A stretch of DNA of 59,760 bases from a bacterium (GTDB lineage: Bacteria > 4484-113 > JAFGCY01), in contig JAGRNT010000014.1 in the NCBI GenBank assembly GCA_020440605.1, positions 63,231 through 122,990 of the forward strand. Direction: 5' to 3'. The notes beneath the pieces are model-generated. The model was not told the DNA's origin. It made no database searches and saw nothing but the letters and a program-made list of their open reading frames with translations. Both the position numbers and the translations under genes were made by a program. The stretch's first letter is position 1. Every line of letters starts with the position of its first letter. Below are positions 37,401-45,344 of the stretch, one piece after another.

Positions 37401-37583
37401 GGGGGAGGCGAACTGCAGTGCAGGAGGTCAGGAGTTTGGCAACTGAGAGGTGATTCATGACTGCAGAAAATCGGAATCAGCCGCCTGACAGCCAGGGCGG
37501 GGATCACGAAGTGATCCACGGGCGGGAATGCCAGTCAGATAGGCGGCTGGTGATTGCATCGAAATCACTGATATATTGGAAGC

Positions 37584-38504
37584 ATGACCTTTGATTTCCG
37601 CATAGCGCTCTACACAAGCCTGCTCGACACCGAGCATTCCCGCCTCGGCCATCTCTGGCACCGCTCGAAGAACAGCCAGCCCCCGGAATGGTACGGCCAG
37701 CCCTGGCCCGAGCTGGACCCGGTCTTCGCCGCGCAGAGCGTCGTGCACCGCGTCGGCAGCCACGAGTTCAGCCTGAGCAGTGCCACGCGCAGGCGCCGCT
37801 CCACTGGGCTGCTCACAAGCGTGCTGCGCAGTTTCGGCGTGCTGGACTTCCAGATGGAGCGCCTGCGCGAGCGCAGCTTCACGGCGAAGCTCAGCCTAGT
37901 GGACTATGTGCGGCCCACGCTGGCCCCGGCCGCGCTTTCGCGCCTGATCGGCTACAGCGTGCCGCCGACATTCTCCGGCGGGCACTGGTTCGCCTGCCAG
38001 GCCCAGCACCAGGCGATGAGCGGCACGCTGGAACTGGCCTACGACCGCTCCGACGGCTACGATCTGGCCGCTGAACTGGAGGTCCGGAGCAATCCGGACA
38101 ACGGGGGACCGGGGACCGGAGGCCCGATGTCAGTCGGGCGAGCTGACAACGCTGAATCGGGCATCGGGGATCGCCGGACTGACAATGGAGCTTCAACACC
38201 CGTTCCATCGCAACCGGAGCGCGTAGAGCATTCCGGCATCCTGCCGGAAACAGCTGCGCATTCTGTCCCCACATCCCCCGCCCCCCTGAGCGTGCCTCTT
38301 GCCTCGCCGGTCGTGCCCCCCGCGCCCTATGCTCCCGCCGGACGGCTCTCCCTGCAAGAGCAGTCCGCCGGTGTGCAGCTCTTCTCCTTCAGCGCCCAGC
38401 GCCCGCTGGTCTTCGGCGTGAGCCTGATCCACATCTGGGAGAAGAACGGCAGGTTCAGCGCCTTTGGCAACAAGCACGAGGATCTGGACTACGCGGGGAG
38501 CTGA
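37584..38504 (+). CDS. Protein of unknown function with a repeat-derived central linker
   Basis: 306 residues, no signal peptide or membrane segment. The N-terminal 165 residues look folded (TFDFRIALYTSLLDTEHSRL; RSFTAKLSLVDYVRPT) and so does the last stretch (LSLQEQSAGVQLFSFSAQRP). Between them, residues about 170-250 are Pro/Ser/Gly-rich and partly coded by GCCCGATGTCAGTCGGGC (38122-38139), the same hairpin as in intergenic arrays. GGAAG lies before ATG 37584. No family recognised. It is the last GC-rich gene before the AT-rich island. Confidence 0.65.
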   Translation: MTFDFRIALYTSLLDTEHSRLGHLWHRSKNSQPPEWYGQPWPELDPVFAAQSVVHRVGSHEFSLSSATRRRRSTGLLTSVLRSFGVLDFQMERLRERSFTAKLSLVDYVRPTLAPAALSRLIGYSVPPTFSGGHWFACQAQHQAMSGTLELAYDRSDGYDLAAELEVRSNPDNGGPGTGGPMSVGRADNAESGIGDRRTDNGASTPVPSQPERVEHSGILPETAAHSVPTSPAPLSVPLASPVVPPAPYAPAGRLSLQEQSAGVQLFSFSAQRPLVFGVSLIHIWEKNGRFSAFGNKHEDLDYAGS

Positions 38505-38755
38505 TGTGGAAAGAGAAAGATGCTGACATCCACAAGTACAAGAAATTCTGGCTAATGTGATTCATATTACTTGAAGAAAAGGATTATTGACATTAATCTT
38601 CACGAGGTGTATAACTTAAACTAGACCGTTAACTAAATGAATACTTGGGAGAGGAGGAACTAGTTCAGTTTTAAGTTCTAAAAGGGCTGCAAAAAGGAGA
38701 ATTTGGCAAAGGGAGATGAGTTGCTTACTTGAAGCAGAGTATAGTTCTCTGACTA
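38505..38755. other. AT-rich left boundary of the defence-like island
   Basis: Base composition drops sharply from about 38515. The stretch has no ORF and must hold the promoter of the three-gene operon. I see no integrase, tRNA or clear direct repeat at the edge. Confidence 0.6.
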
Positions 38756-40249
38756 ATGATCTCTCAAAATGAGGTTAAATCATCAAACAACATGAAAGAA
38801 GAGATAAGACTTAAATCACTGAAACTTGAGTATTTTCCTACAAAGAAAACTCTTGCTGAGTTCATTCGCAGCAAAGAAAAATTTCGTACGTACGCAAACT
38901 GCAACATAATGATCAACTTCAGCAGGCGGGTTACAATTCTAACTGGATTCAATGGCACTGGAAAAACAACGATACTAAGAATAATCGGAGACCTGCTAGA
39001 CTGGAAGTTTTCAATTCCAGACTTACTTTCTTCAGCAATTGACCGTATTGGTAAACATTTTTCAAATGAAAAACCATTTGTAATTGGTAGAATTTGCTTT
39101 TCTCAGAAAGAAACAAATTTGCAAATCAAATTAGAAAACAAAATCACAAAGTATCAGATCAGTGTAAGTAAACCAGAAAACATAGAGCTATTTGGAGTTT
39201 TTTACTCAACAGCATTTGGCGCAATTTCAAATTACCGAAGATCGAGCCTTCACAGGCTATCAAGTATTTTTTTATTCTTATTAACCTTTCTTTGTGTATT
39301 CATAGCATCGAAGCTTTGGCTAAGCCAGTCACAACCTAATCCGGGGGCAGTTGAAAGTCTCGGGGGATTTCTCACCTTTGTAATTCTGGTAATATGCATG
39401 ATTGCCGCTGCAGTTTTCTTCCAAATGGGACTAAACTTGTGGAGAGAAATGAATGGCGAACATATGGACATGAGTGAAAATTACGCACTGAAAATAGTTG
39501 AATCAATAAACAAGAAGGACATTAGGAAATCGTTGATTTCTAATCCATTATTTCTTCAAAGTTATAATGATTGTTTGGCAGGGGTCTTTAATGGTATTTA
39601 TGAGAATGTTAGCTTTACTCCAGAAACTGATGAATTCGTGTTTAAGGCGAAGTCAGGATCGAAATTAAGCGTACACTCTTCTCAAATTAGTCATGGTTTT
39701 AGTATCATTACAGACTTATGTATCAAGTTGGTTCGTGCGAAAATACAATTTGAAAATTCGAAGCAGAAGGAGAAGCTCTTCTTGGTAATTCTTGATGAGC
39801 CAGAGAATCACCTTCATCCCCGGTATCAGAGACTTATAGTCGCTCGTATTGTAGAAATGTTTGAATCTGCTCAGTTTATCATCGCAACTCAAAGTCCGTT
39901 TATTGTAAACTGTTATAAGGATGCAGACATCTATAGCATGTACATTGACTTTGATGCAGAACCTCCACAGTATTGCGCAAGAGAGCTCCTCTTACCAAAT
40001 TCAATCAAAGTACCTGAAGAAGTATATCGAGATGTTTTTGATCTTGAAACAACATTTCCGATTTGGTTTTCAGAATTGTTAGATAAATACTATAGTTGCA
40101 TTTCCGGTGCTCCCTCCGATGATCGTTTCTCTACTTGCTTAGAATTAGCAAGGAAGATTATGGAAGCTGGTGGGGAGTTGTTTATCACGAAAGAGCATTA
40201 CAACAGCATTATGAATTCTAGAAGGGGGCACGGAGGGAGCAAGTGTTGA
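38756..40249 (+). CDS. AAA15/OLD-type (PtuA-like) ATPase with two inserted membrane helices
   Basis: 497 residues. Walker A GFNGTGKTT (64-72), a signature-like SSQISHGFS (308-316), Walker B LFLVILDEPENHLHP (341-355, D347/E348) and TQSP (378-381) are those of SMC/OLD-like ATPases such as PtuA of Septu. Unusual: between Walker A and the signature there are two strong transmembrane segments (about 170-190 and 203-225). Low GC content and codon use differ from all flanking genes, showing horizontal transfer. The ATG 38792 (MKEEIRLKS) is an alternative start. It overlaps the HNH gene by 7 bases. Presumed sensor or motor subunit of the complex. Confidence 0.85.
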   Translation: MISQNEVKSSNNMKEEIRLKSLKLEYFPTKKTLAEFIRSKEKFRTYANCNIMINFSRRVTILTGFNGTGKTTILRIIGDLLDWKFSIPDLLSSAIDRIGKHFSNEKPFVIGRICFSQKETNLQIKLENKITKYQISVSKPENIELFGVFYSTAFGAISNYRRSSLHRLSSIFLFLLTFLCVFIASKLWLSQSQPNPGAVESLGGFLTFVILVICMIAAAVFFQMGLNLWREMNGEHMDMSENYALKIVESINKKDIRKSLISNPLFLQSYNDCLAGVFNGIYENVSFTPETDEFVFKAKSGSKLSVHSSQISHGFSIITDLCIKLVRAKIQFENSKQKEKLFLVILDEPENHLHPRYQRLIVARIVEMFESAQFIIATQSPFIVNCYKDADIYSMYIDFDAEPPQYCARELLLPNSIKVPEEVYRDVFDLETTFPIWFSELLDKYYSCISGAPSDDRFSTCLELARKIMEAGGELFITKEHYNSIMNSRRGHGGSKC

Positions 40250-41109
40250 AGTTATTTCGAGTGAATGATGATATGATATCATCAAAGTATCCATATAGAT
40301 TAAACATATACTCTAAGCAGGTAAGAGAGGAGGCTGTCTCGAACTTAGTTGAGGAATCTCACATGAAATGCGGATATTGTGAATCTCAACTGGATAAAGA
40401 CAAGTGGCGAGTAAACATTGAGCATATTATTCCAAAGCGAGTAAACTTTAGCAAGGTTCATCCAATGAATCTTGCTAGGTCTTTGGAGAAAATTAGTGAG
40501 AAGTCTCACACCGAAATTAATTGCTTAACTGAGCTAACCATGGTTGATTTACCTACTGTTCATGATAATCTATGTTTCAATTATTATAACTATATTGCAA
40601 GTTGTGATACATGCAATTTTGCCAAAGAGAGAGGTCATGTTATTGATGGCGTGCAGTACAAATTGTTACCTACCATTGATCCGTACGATGAAGAATTTTT
40701 TCCTGAAAATTTACAATGGAAGCAAAATGGTCAAGTAGAGGGACTAGACGCGATTAATCTTGGGACTTTAAATATTAAATGCTATCGTGAATTGATCGAG
40801 ATTCTCCACCTAAACAGGAAGAGTTTAGTAGATAGTAGATCAGACAAGTACCGGGCGGTTTGGAGCCTTTGTCTACAACTCACGCTTTGCAGAGATGAAT
40901 ACCAAATGAGAGGCTATGATATTGATTGGAGCAGAATTGAAGGATTTTCTAGACTTGATAAAGAATTGGATATTGCAAGTTCATACTTCGCAATGAAGTT
41001 TGAGCTGATCTTCTCACGGAACTCGAGTATTCTCAATCTTCTCCATGAAAAGTATGGTGACTTTCGTTCACTTACGGATTTATTAGTGTTAGTGAATAAT
41101 CAAAGGTAG
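40243..41109 (+). CDS. HNH endonuclease, PtuB/TIGR02646-like
   Basis: 288 residues. The nuclease core is CGYC (43-46), IEHIIPK (59-65) and CDTCNFAKE (121-129): two zinc-binding Cys pairs bracketing the His-containing strand, as in PtuB, the Septu and retron-Ec78 effector. GTG 40243, with GGAGG about 7 bases upstream, overlaps the ATPase stop; a TTG at 40246 would give the same protein less one residue. AT-rich like its neighbours. Likely cuts nucleic acid (DNA or tRNA) when released by the ATPase, as known for PtuAB. The C-terminal 130 residues are helical and of unknown role. Confidence 0.85.
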   Translation: MLKLFRVNDDMISSKYPYRLNIYSKQVREEAVSNLVEESHMKCGYCESQLDKDKWRVNIEHIIPKRVNFSKVHPMNLARSLEKISEKSHTEINCLTELTMVDLPTVHDNLCFNYYNYIASCDTCNFAKERGHVIDGVQYKLLPTIDPYDEEFFPENLQWKQNGQVEGLDAINLGTLNIKCYRELIEILHLNRKSLVDSRSDKYRAVWSLCLQLTLCRDEYQMRGYDIDWSRIEGFSRLDKELDIASSYFAMKFELIFSRNSSILNLLHEKYGDFRSLTDLLVLVNNQR

Positions 41110-41110
41110 C

Positions 41111-42256
41111 TTGTCATTGAATATTTTATCCATTGACGGTGGCGGTATTCGCGGGATCATACCTGCTAGGGTGCTTCAATATGTTGAAGAGCAGACCGGT
41201 AAGCAAATCTACGAGCTGTTTGATCTTATTGTTGGGACCTCGACAGGGGCGATCCTTGCTGCTGGGCTTTCGGTGCCTTCGGACCGAGTAAAGCGCATCC
41301 TTAAACACGAGCGTAGAAATGCCTATAACTCAGCCGAGATGATCCAATTGTTCCGAGAGTATGGTCCTGCAATTTTTCCTCTAAATTGGAAGTGCTTTAT
41401 CCCCAACATTCATCTTCTGACTGTAAGTAAGTACCCTTCGACAGGAATTGAAAGGTCTCTCAAAACTGTGTTTGGTGCGGAGACATCGCTAGCGGATGCA
41501 CTATGTGAAATTTTGGTGTCAAGTTATGACATGTGGGGCGAGACGTGGATGCAGTTTACTCGGTCAGGCACAAGATCAATTTTTGAAAGAAAACTTGATC
41601 CGCAAAAGCAAATTGATGGTGAGTATGAGCAGCAGATTCGATTTCAAAATCTTCTGTGGGTTGTTTGTCGTGCAAGCAGTGCAGCTCCAACGTATTTTCC
41701 TCCGTTAAAGTACCCATTGTCTAGTGGTAAGAGTAGGGCTTTAATCGATGGTGGAGTAGCATGTAATAATCCTAGTATGATCGGGGCCGGTTACGTACTG
41801 AGAAGAATTATCAAAGAGAAGAGACTACTGAGTTCAATTACTTTTCTTTCTCTAGGAACTGGTTACAGCTCTGCAAGTGAGAGTTTTGAATTGCTATCAA
41901 GAACGAAGGGGTATATGTGGGGGAAGTTGGCACCACAAGCTATGATGAGATCCTCAATGGACATATCAACGGGAGTTACAAAAAGTGCGCTTATGTTTGT
42001 TGCAGATGATGCAGAGTATACCAGACTGGATTGCGATTTACTTGAACCTGAAATGAGCGCCAGACAAGCTTATCTAAGACATGGTGTATTTGGAAGGGCA
42101 AGTGGAAGAATGGATGATGTAAGCGAATCAAATTTGAACCGGCTTGTGGATGTTGGTGAGGCAATTGTAGATAGTAGGAAAAAGAAACTTGATGCGATAT
42201 GTTTGAGGCTCATGAAGAAGTTTGAACTCCCCATCACCCCAACCCCTTCTCCATGA
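41111..42256 (+). CDS. Patatin-like phospholipase (CapV-like)
   Basis: 381 residues from TTG 41111, one base after the HNH stop. Patatin fold landmarks are complete: glycine-rich oxyanion loop GGGIRG (10-15), nucleophile elbow GTSTG (Ser44) and catalytic dyad Asp213 in DGGV. SSAAPTYFPP (189-198) is also typical. Such enzymes cleave membrane phospholipids, and CapV is the cGAMP-activated effector of CBASS. No cyclase or nucleotide-sensing gene lies here. AT-rich. The last seven codons overlap the 3' end of the convergent formiminotransferase gene by 23 bases, marking the right edge of the island. Confidence 0.88.
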   Translation: MSLNILSIDGGGIRGIIPARVLQYVEEQTGKQIYELFDLIVGTSTGAILAAGLSVPSDRVKRILKHERRNAYNSAEMIQLFREYGPAIFPLNWKCFIPNIHLLTVSKYPSTGIERSLKTVFGAETSLADALCEILVSSYDMWGETWMQFTRSGTRSIFERKLDPQKQIDGEYEQQIRFQNLLWVVCRASSAAPTYFPPLKYPLSSGKSRALIDGGVACNNPSMIGAGYVLRRIIKEKRLLSSITFLSLGTGYSSASESFELLSRTKGYMWGKLAPQAMMRSSMDISTGVTKSALMFVADDAEYTRLDCDLLEPEMSARQAYLRHGVFGRASGRMDDVSESNLNRLVDVGEAIVDSRKKKLDAICLRLMKKFELPITPTPSP

Positions 42257-43922
42257 TCGCCATCACCTCGTCCGCGAGTGCCTGAGACTGAGCCATGGCC
42301 GCGTCAGCCTCCTTCCGGGCCTCGGCCCGGTACTCTGATTTCTTCGGCATGGAGTTGGTGTTGATCAGCACGTTGTAGTAGGCCCCGCGCGCGCAGGCCA
42401 GGGCCATCGCCGCGCCCGTCCCCGCATCCGAGAGCGCGTTCTGATTGCCCTTCCGCGCGGCCTCGCGGCAGAGTTCCAGGGTTTCCACGCAGCGTTTCAG
42501 CGTTGCCAGCGGAACCTCCGTCACCGCGCGCGTGGCCTCGCGGATCGCCTTCGAGCGCGCCTTCTGCTCGGCCTCGCTCTCCTTCGGCATGCCGAAGCTG
42601 TCCATCAGGCGGTTGAAGGCCGCGGTGTCGTCGTCTATCGCCCGCAGGAATTCATCCTTGAGCTGCTGGGCCCTCGCTGCCACACGGTTCATCTCGCCGC
42701 GCACCTTGCCATAGCCGCTCTTGCCGACGGTCAGGTTCGGCACCATCGCCGCCAGTCCCGCCGCCAGCGCCCCGGCCAGGGCCGCCACCGAGCCGCCGCC
42801 CGGGGCCGGGCTGACACTCGCCAGCTCCTCCACGAAGTCCGTCACGCTGAGTTTTGCCAGCGGCCGCTCGCTGTCGTCAATCGCATACTCCACGATGCGC
42901 TTCTGGGGATCGAACTCCCCGAGCTCGCCGAGACCGAGCGTCTGGATGGCAATGCGCACCAGCTCGCGCTCGCTGACCCCGGTGCAGACGCGCTTCTGCT
43001 TCCCGAGGAAATAGCGCCCGGCTTCCGTCAGCGCCGAGAGCGGCACGAGGCCCACGAGTTCGCTGCCGGTGATCCGCAGGCCGTACTCATGCGCCTGCTC
43101 ATCCACGCGGTCGAAGATCTCATGCAGCGGGCTGGCCGCCAGATCCGTGATGTTCATCGTGATCTGCGCGCATTCATACTCCGGGATGTACCAGCCCATG
43201 GCCTTCAGACCCCCAAACAGGCCCGGGGTGTAGATCTCGTTGCCATCCTTGTCAACGAGGAAGTTGCCACGTTCGTTCCTGGCCCGGCGGCCCTTCTCGC
43301 GGATCGTCCAGGCGATCATGTTCACGCTGTAGACCGCTCGCGTGTTGAAGTTGATGTTCCAGGCCACGAGGAAACTGCGCGCGCCGACGGTCACGACCCC
43401 GCTTCTGGCAACGCTCTCATTCCACTCGTTGGGGCCGTAGTCCGGCGCCCATTCCTGCGTGCCGAGCTTGGACTGCAGTGCCTCGTATTCCCCCTGCCGC
43501 ACATTGGCAAGGTTCTTCCGCTCCGGCTTGCGCGCCGCATGCTCATACAGCCAGACCGGGATGCCGAGCTCCCTGCCGATGCGCTCGCCGAGCCGCTGCG
43601 CCAGCGCCACGCAGTCCTCCATCGTCACGCCCTGCACCGGCACGAAGGGGCAGACGTCCGTGGCCCCGTGGCGCGGATGCGTGCCGTGCTGGCGCGACAT
43701 GTCGATCAGCGCGGCGGCCTTCCTGACAACGCGGAAGGCGGCCTCGAGCACGGCCTCGGGCTCGCCGGCGAAGGTGATCACCGTGCGGTTGGTGTCATGC
43801 CCGGGGTCGACATCGAGCAGCGTGACACCGTCCACGGCGGCCGCTTCCTGGGCCACGGCGTTGTAGACCTCGGGGTCCTGGCCGTTGGAGATGTTGGGGA
43901 CGCATTCGACGATCTTGCGCAT
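42234..43922 (-). CDS. ftcD: Bifunctional glutamate formiminotransferase / formiminotetrahydrofolate cyclodeaminase
   Basis: 562 residues. The N-terminal two-thirds is formiminotransferase (VECVPNISNGQDP; HGTHPRHGATDVCPFVPV; HEIFDRVDEQAHEYG), and the C-terminal third is cyclodeaminase (LSVTDFVEELASVSPAPGGG, followed by helical segments). It moves the formimino group from N-formiminoglutamate to tetrahydrofolate and releases ammonia, linking histidine breakdown to one-carbon metabolism. No hut genes are nearby. Its 3' end is overlapped by the patatin gene from the island. Downstream on the other side is a tandem repeat array. Confidence 0.93.
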   Translation of the reverse strand: MRKIVECVPNISNGQDPEVYNAVAQEAAAVDGVTLLDVDPGHDTNRTVITFAGEPEAVLEAAFRVVRKAAALIDMSRQHGTHPRHGATDVCPFVPVQGVTMEDCVALAQRLGERIGRELGIPVWLYEHAARKPERKNLANVRQGEYEALQSKLGTQEWAPDYGPNEWNESVARSGVVTVGARSFLVAWNINFNTRAVYSVNMIAWTIREKGRRARNERGNFLVDKDGNEIYTPGLFGGLKAMGWYIPEYECAQITMNITDLAASPLHEIFDRVDEQAHEYGLRITGSELVGLVPLSALTEAGRYFLGKQKRVCTGVSERELVRIAIQTLGLGELGEFDPQKRIVEYAIDDSERPLAKLSVTDFVEELASVSPAPGGGSVAALAGALAAGLAAMVPNLTVGKSGYGKVRGEMNRVAARAQQLKDEFLRAIDDDTAAFNRLMDSFGMPKESEAEQKARSKAIREATRAVTEVPLATLKRCVETLELCREAARKGNQNALSDAGTGAAMALACARGAYYNVLINTNSMPKKSEYRAEARKEADAAMAQSQALADEVMAIMEKGLG

Positions 43923-43941
43923 GCGTGTATTGTCTCATGCA

Positions 43942-44325
43942 GAGGATCTAGGAGCTAGGTTGTTGGGATTAGCAGGCGAGGGTGTAGGATCTGGGATATA
44001 GGGTGTAGCAGACGAGGGTGTAGGAGCTGGGATATAGGGTGTAGCAGAGGGGGTGTAGGAGCTGGGATATAGGGTGTAGCAGAGGGGGTGTAGGAGCTGG
44101 GACATAGGGTGTAGCAGATGAGGATCTAGGAGCTAGGTTGTAGGGCGTAGCAGACCAGGATCCAGGATCTCGGTTGTAGTGGGGAGCAGACAAGGATCGA
44201 GGAACTTGGTTGAAGTAAGGAGTAAATGAACTTATCCTGAACTCTGGAGTGCTCCACCCTTTATCCTGTTGTCTACACCCCTCTGCTACACCCTACAACC
44301 TAGCTCCTATGTCCTAACCAAGTAC
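43942..44325. repeat. 35-37 bp degenerate tandem repeats with inverted arm
   Basis: Eight imperfect units (starts about 43942, 43981, 44017, 44052, 44087, 44123, 44159, 44195) around GGTGTAGGAGCTGGGATATA and GGTGTAGCAGACGA, followed at 44251-44325 by a reverse-complement arm (CTGCTACACCCTACAACC, TAGCTCCTATGTCCTAACC). The arm contains the truB stop. The same sequence flanks the four-helix-bundle gene at 52556-53140. Units are contiguous without unique spacers, so it is not a CRISPR. Confidence 0.85.
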
Positions 44326-45315
44326 TTTCTCAGGCCGCAGTTCCACCAGCCCCTGGGGGTTGACCCCCTGGAACTGCAGCACCGCCACCAGCTCGCGGCC
44401 GTCCAGCGCGAACACCGTGTCGCCCTCGCCGTAGCTGCCCGGCGGCAGGGCCTTGCGCGGACAGCGGATCCCGAGCCCGTTGCGCAGCATCCCGCACTGC
44501 TGCTCGTCGAGCTGCAGGCTGGCCTGGCCACTGGCGATCGAGCCCAGCGGCTCGAGCAGGTCCTCCGCCGTCGCACCCTCATCGAGGCGCGCCGCCACAT
44601 CCTCCAGCCGCATCGCATCATCGAGGCTGAAGGGGCCGACGCTTTCGCGGCGCAGGCGTCCCATGCAGCCGAGGCTGCCGAGGTCCGCCGCCACATCGCG
44701 GGTCAGCGAGCGGATGTAGACCCCGCCGCGGCAGTGCACGCGCACCCGCGCGCGCGCCAGCGGGCCGAGTTCGTCCGCGCGTTCCATGAGCGGGCTGTCC
44801 TCCCAGAGCACGTCCCTGGCAGCGAGCCCGCTTTCGAAGTCCAGCAGTTCGCTCGAGATCACCGTGACCTGCTTGGGCTGGACCTCCACCTCCTCGCCCG
44901 CGAGGGCATAGCGGTAGAGCTCCTTGCCGCCGACCTTCGTCAGGCTGAAGGCGGGCGGGATCTGCTGCAGCACACCGGTGTACTGCGCGAGCATCGCCTC
45001 GAAGGCCGCGCGCTCCGGCAGCGGCCCGCTGCTCGCCGCACTCAGCTCGCCGGCGAGGTCGTCAGTCGTGGTGGAGAGCCCGAGGATGAACTCCCCGGTG
45101 TAGCACTTCTCGAAGTCCGTGAAGAGCTGGAACAGGCGCGTGGCACGGTTGACCCCGACCACCAGCACCCCGGTGGCGGGCTTGTCCAGCACGCCGCTGT
45201 GCCCCATCTTGCGGATGCGCAGCATGCGCCTGAGCTCGCGGATCACGTCAAAGGAGGTGATCCCGGAGGGTTTGTCAATTGTCAGGAAGCCGCTCGGGCC
45301 GTTGTTGCCACTCAT
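44314..45315 (-). CDS. truB: tRNA pseudouridine(55) synthase
   Basis: 333 residues. Motif I is KPSGITSFDV, and motif II GHSGVLDKPATGVLVV contains the catalytic Asp (D44). RVHCRGGVYIRSLTRDV is the conserved motif III, with a PUA-like end. Makes pseudouridine at tRNA position 55. ATG 45315 (GGAAAG upstream) is preferred over the ATG at 45333. Last gene of rbfA-nrnA-truB, 29 bases after nrnA. The stop codon falls in the inverted arm of the adjacent tandem repeat. Confidence 0.93.
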   Translation of the reverse strand: MSGNNGPSGFLTIDKPSGITSFDVIRELRRMLRIRKMGHSGVLDKPATGVLVVGVNRATRLFQLFTDFEKCYTGEFILGLSTTTDDLAGELSAASSGPLPERAAFEAMLAQYTGVLQQIPPAFSLTKVGGKELYRYALAGEEVEVQPKQVTVISSELLDFESGLAARDVLWEDSPLMERADELGPLARARVRVHCRGGVYIRSLTRDVAADLGSLGCMGRLRRESVGPFSLDDAMRLEDVAARLDEGATAEDLLEPLGSIASGQASLQLDEQQCGMLRNGLGIRCPRKALPPGSYGEGDTVFALDGRELVAVLQFQGVNPQGLVELRPEKVLG

Positions 45316-45344
45316 CTCTTTCCAGCACCCCAATCGCGGGGATT

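Noticed and set aside
38756..42256. CBASS or retron
   Set aside because: No cyclase, no sensor for cyclic nucleotides, and no reverse transcriptase or msr/msd-like RNA; only the effector types resemble those systems.
43942..44230. CRISPR array
   Set aside because: Units of 35-37 bp follow each other directly with no unique spacers and no cas genes; it is a degenerate tandem repeat.
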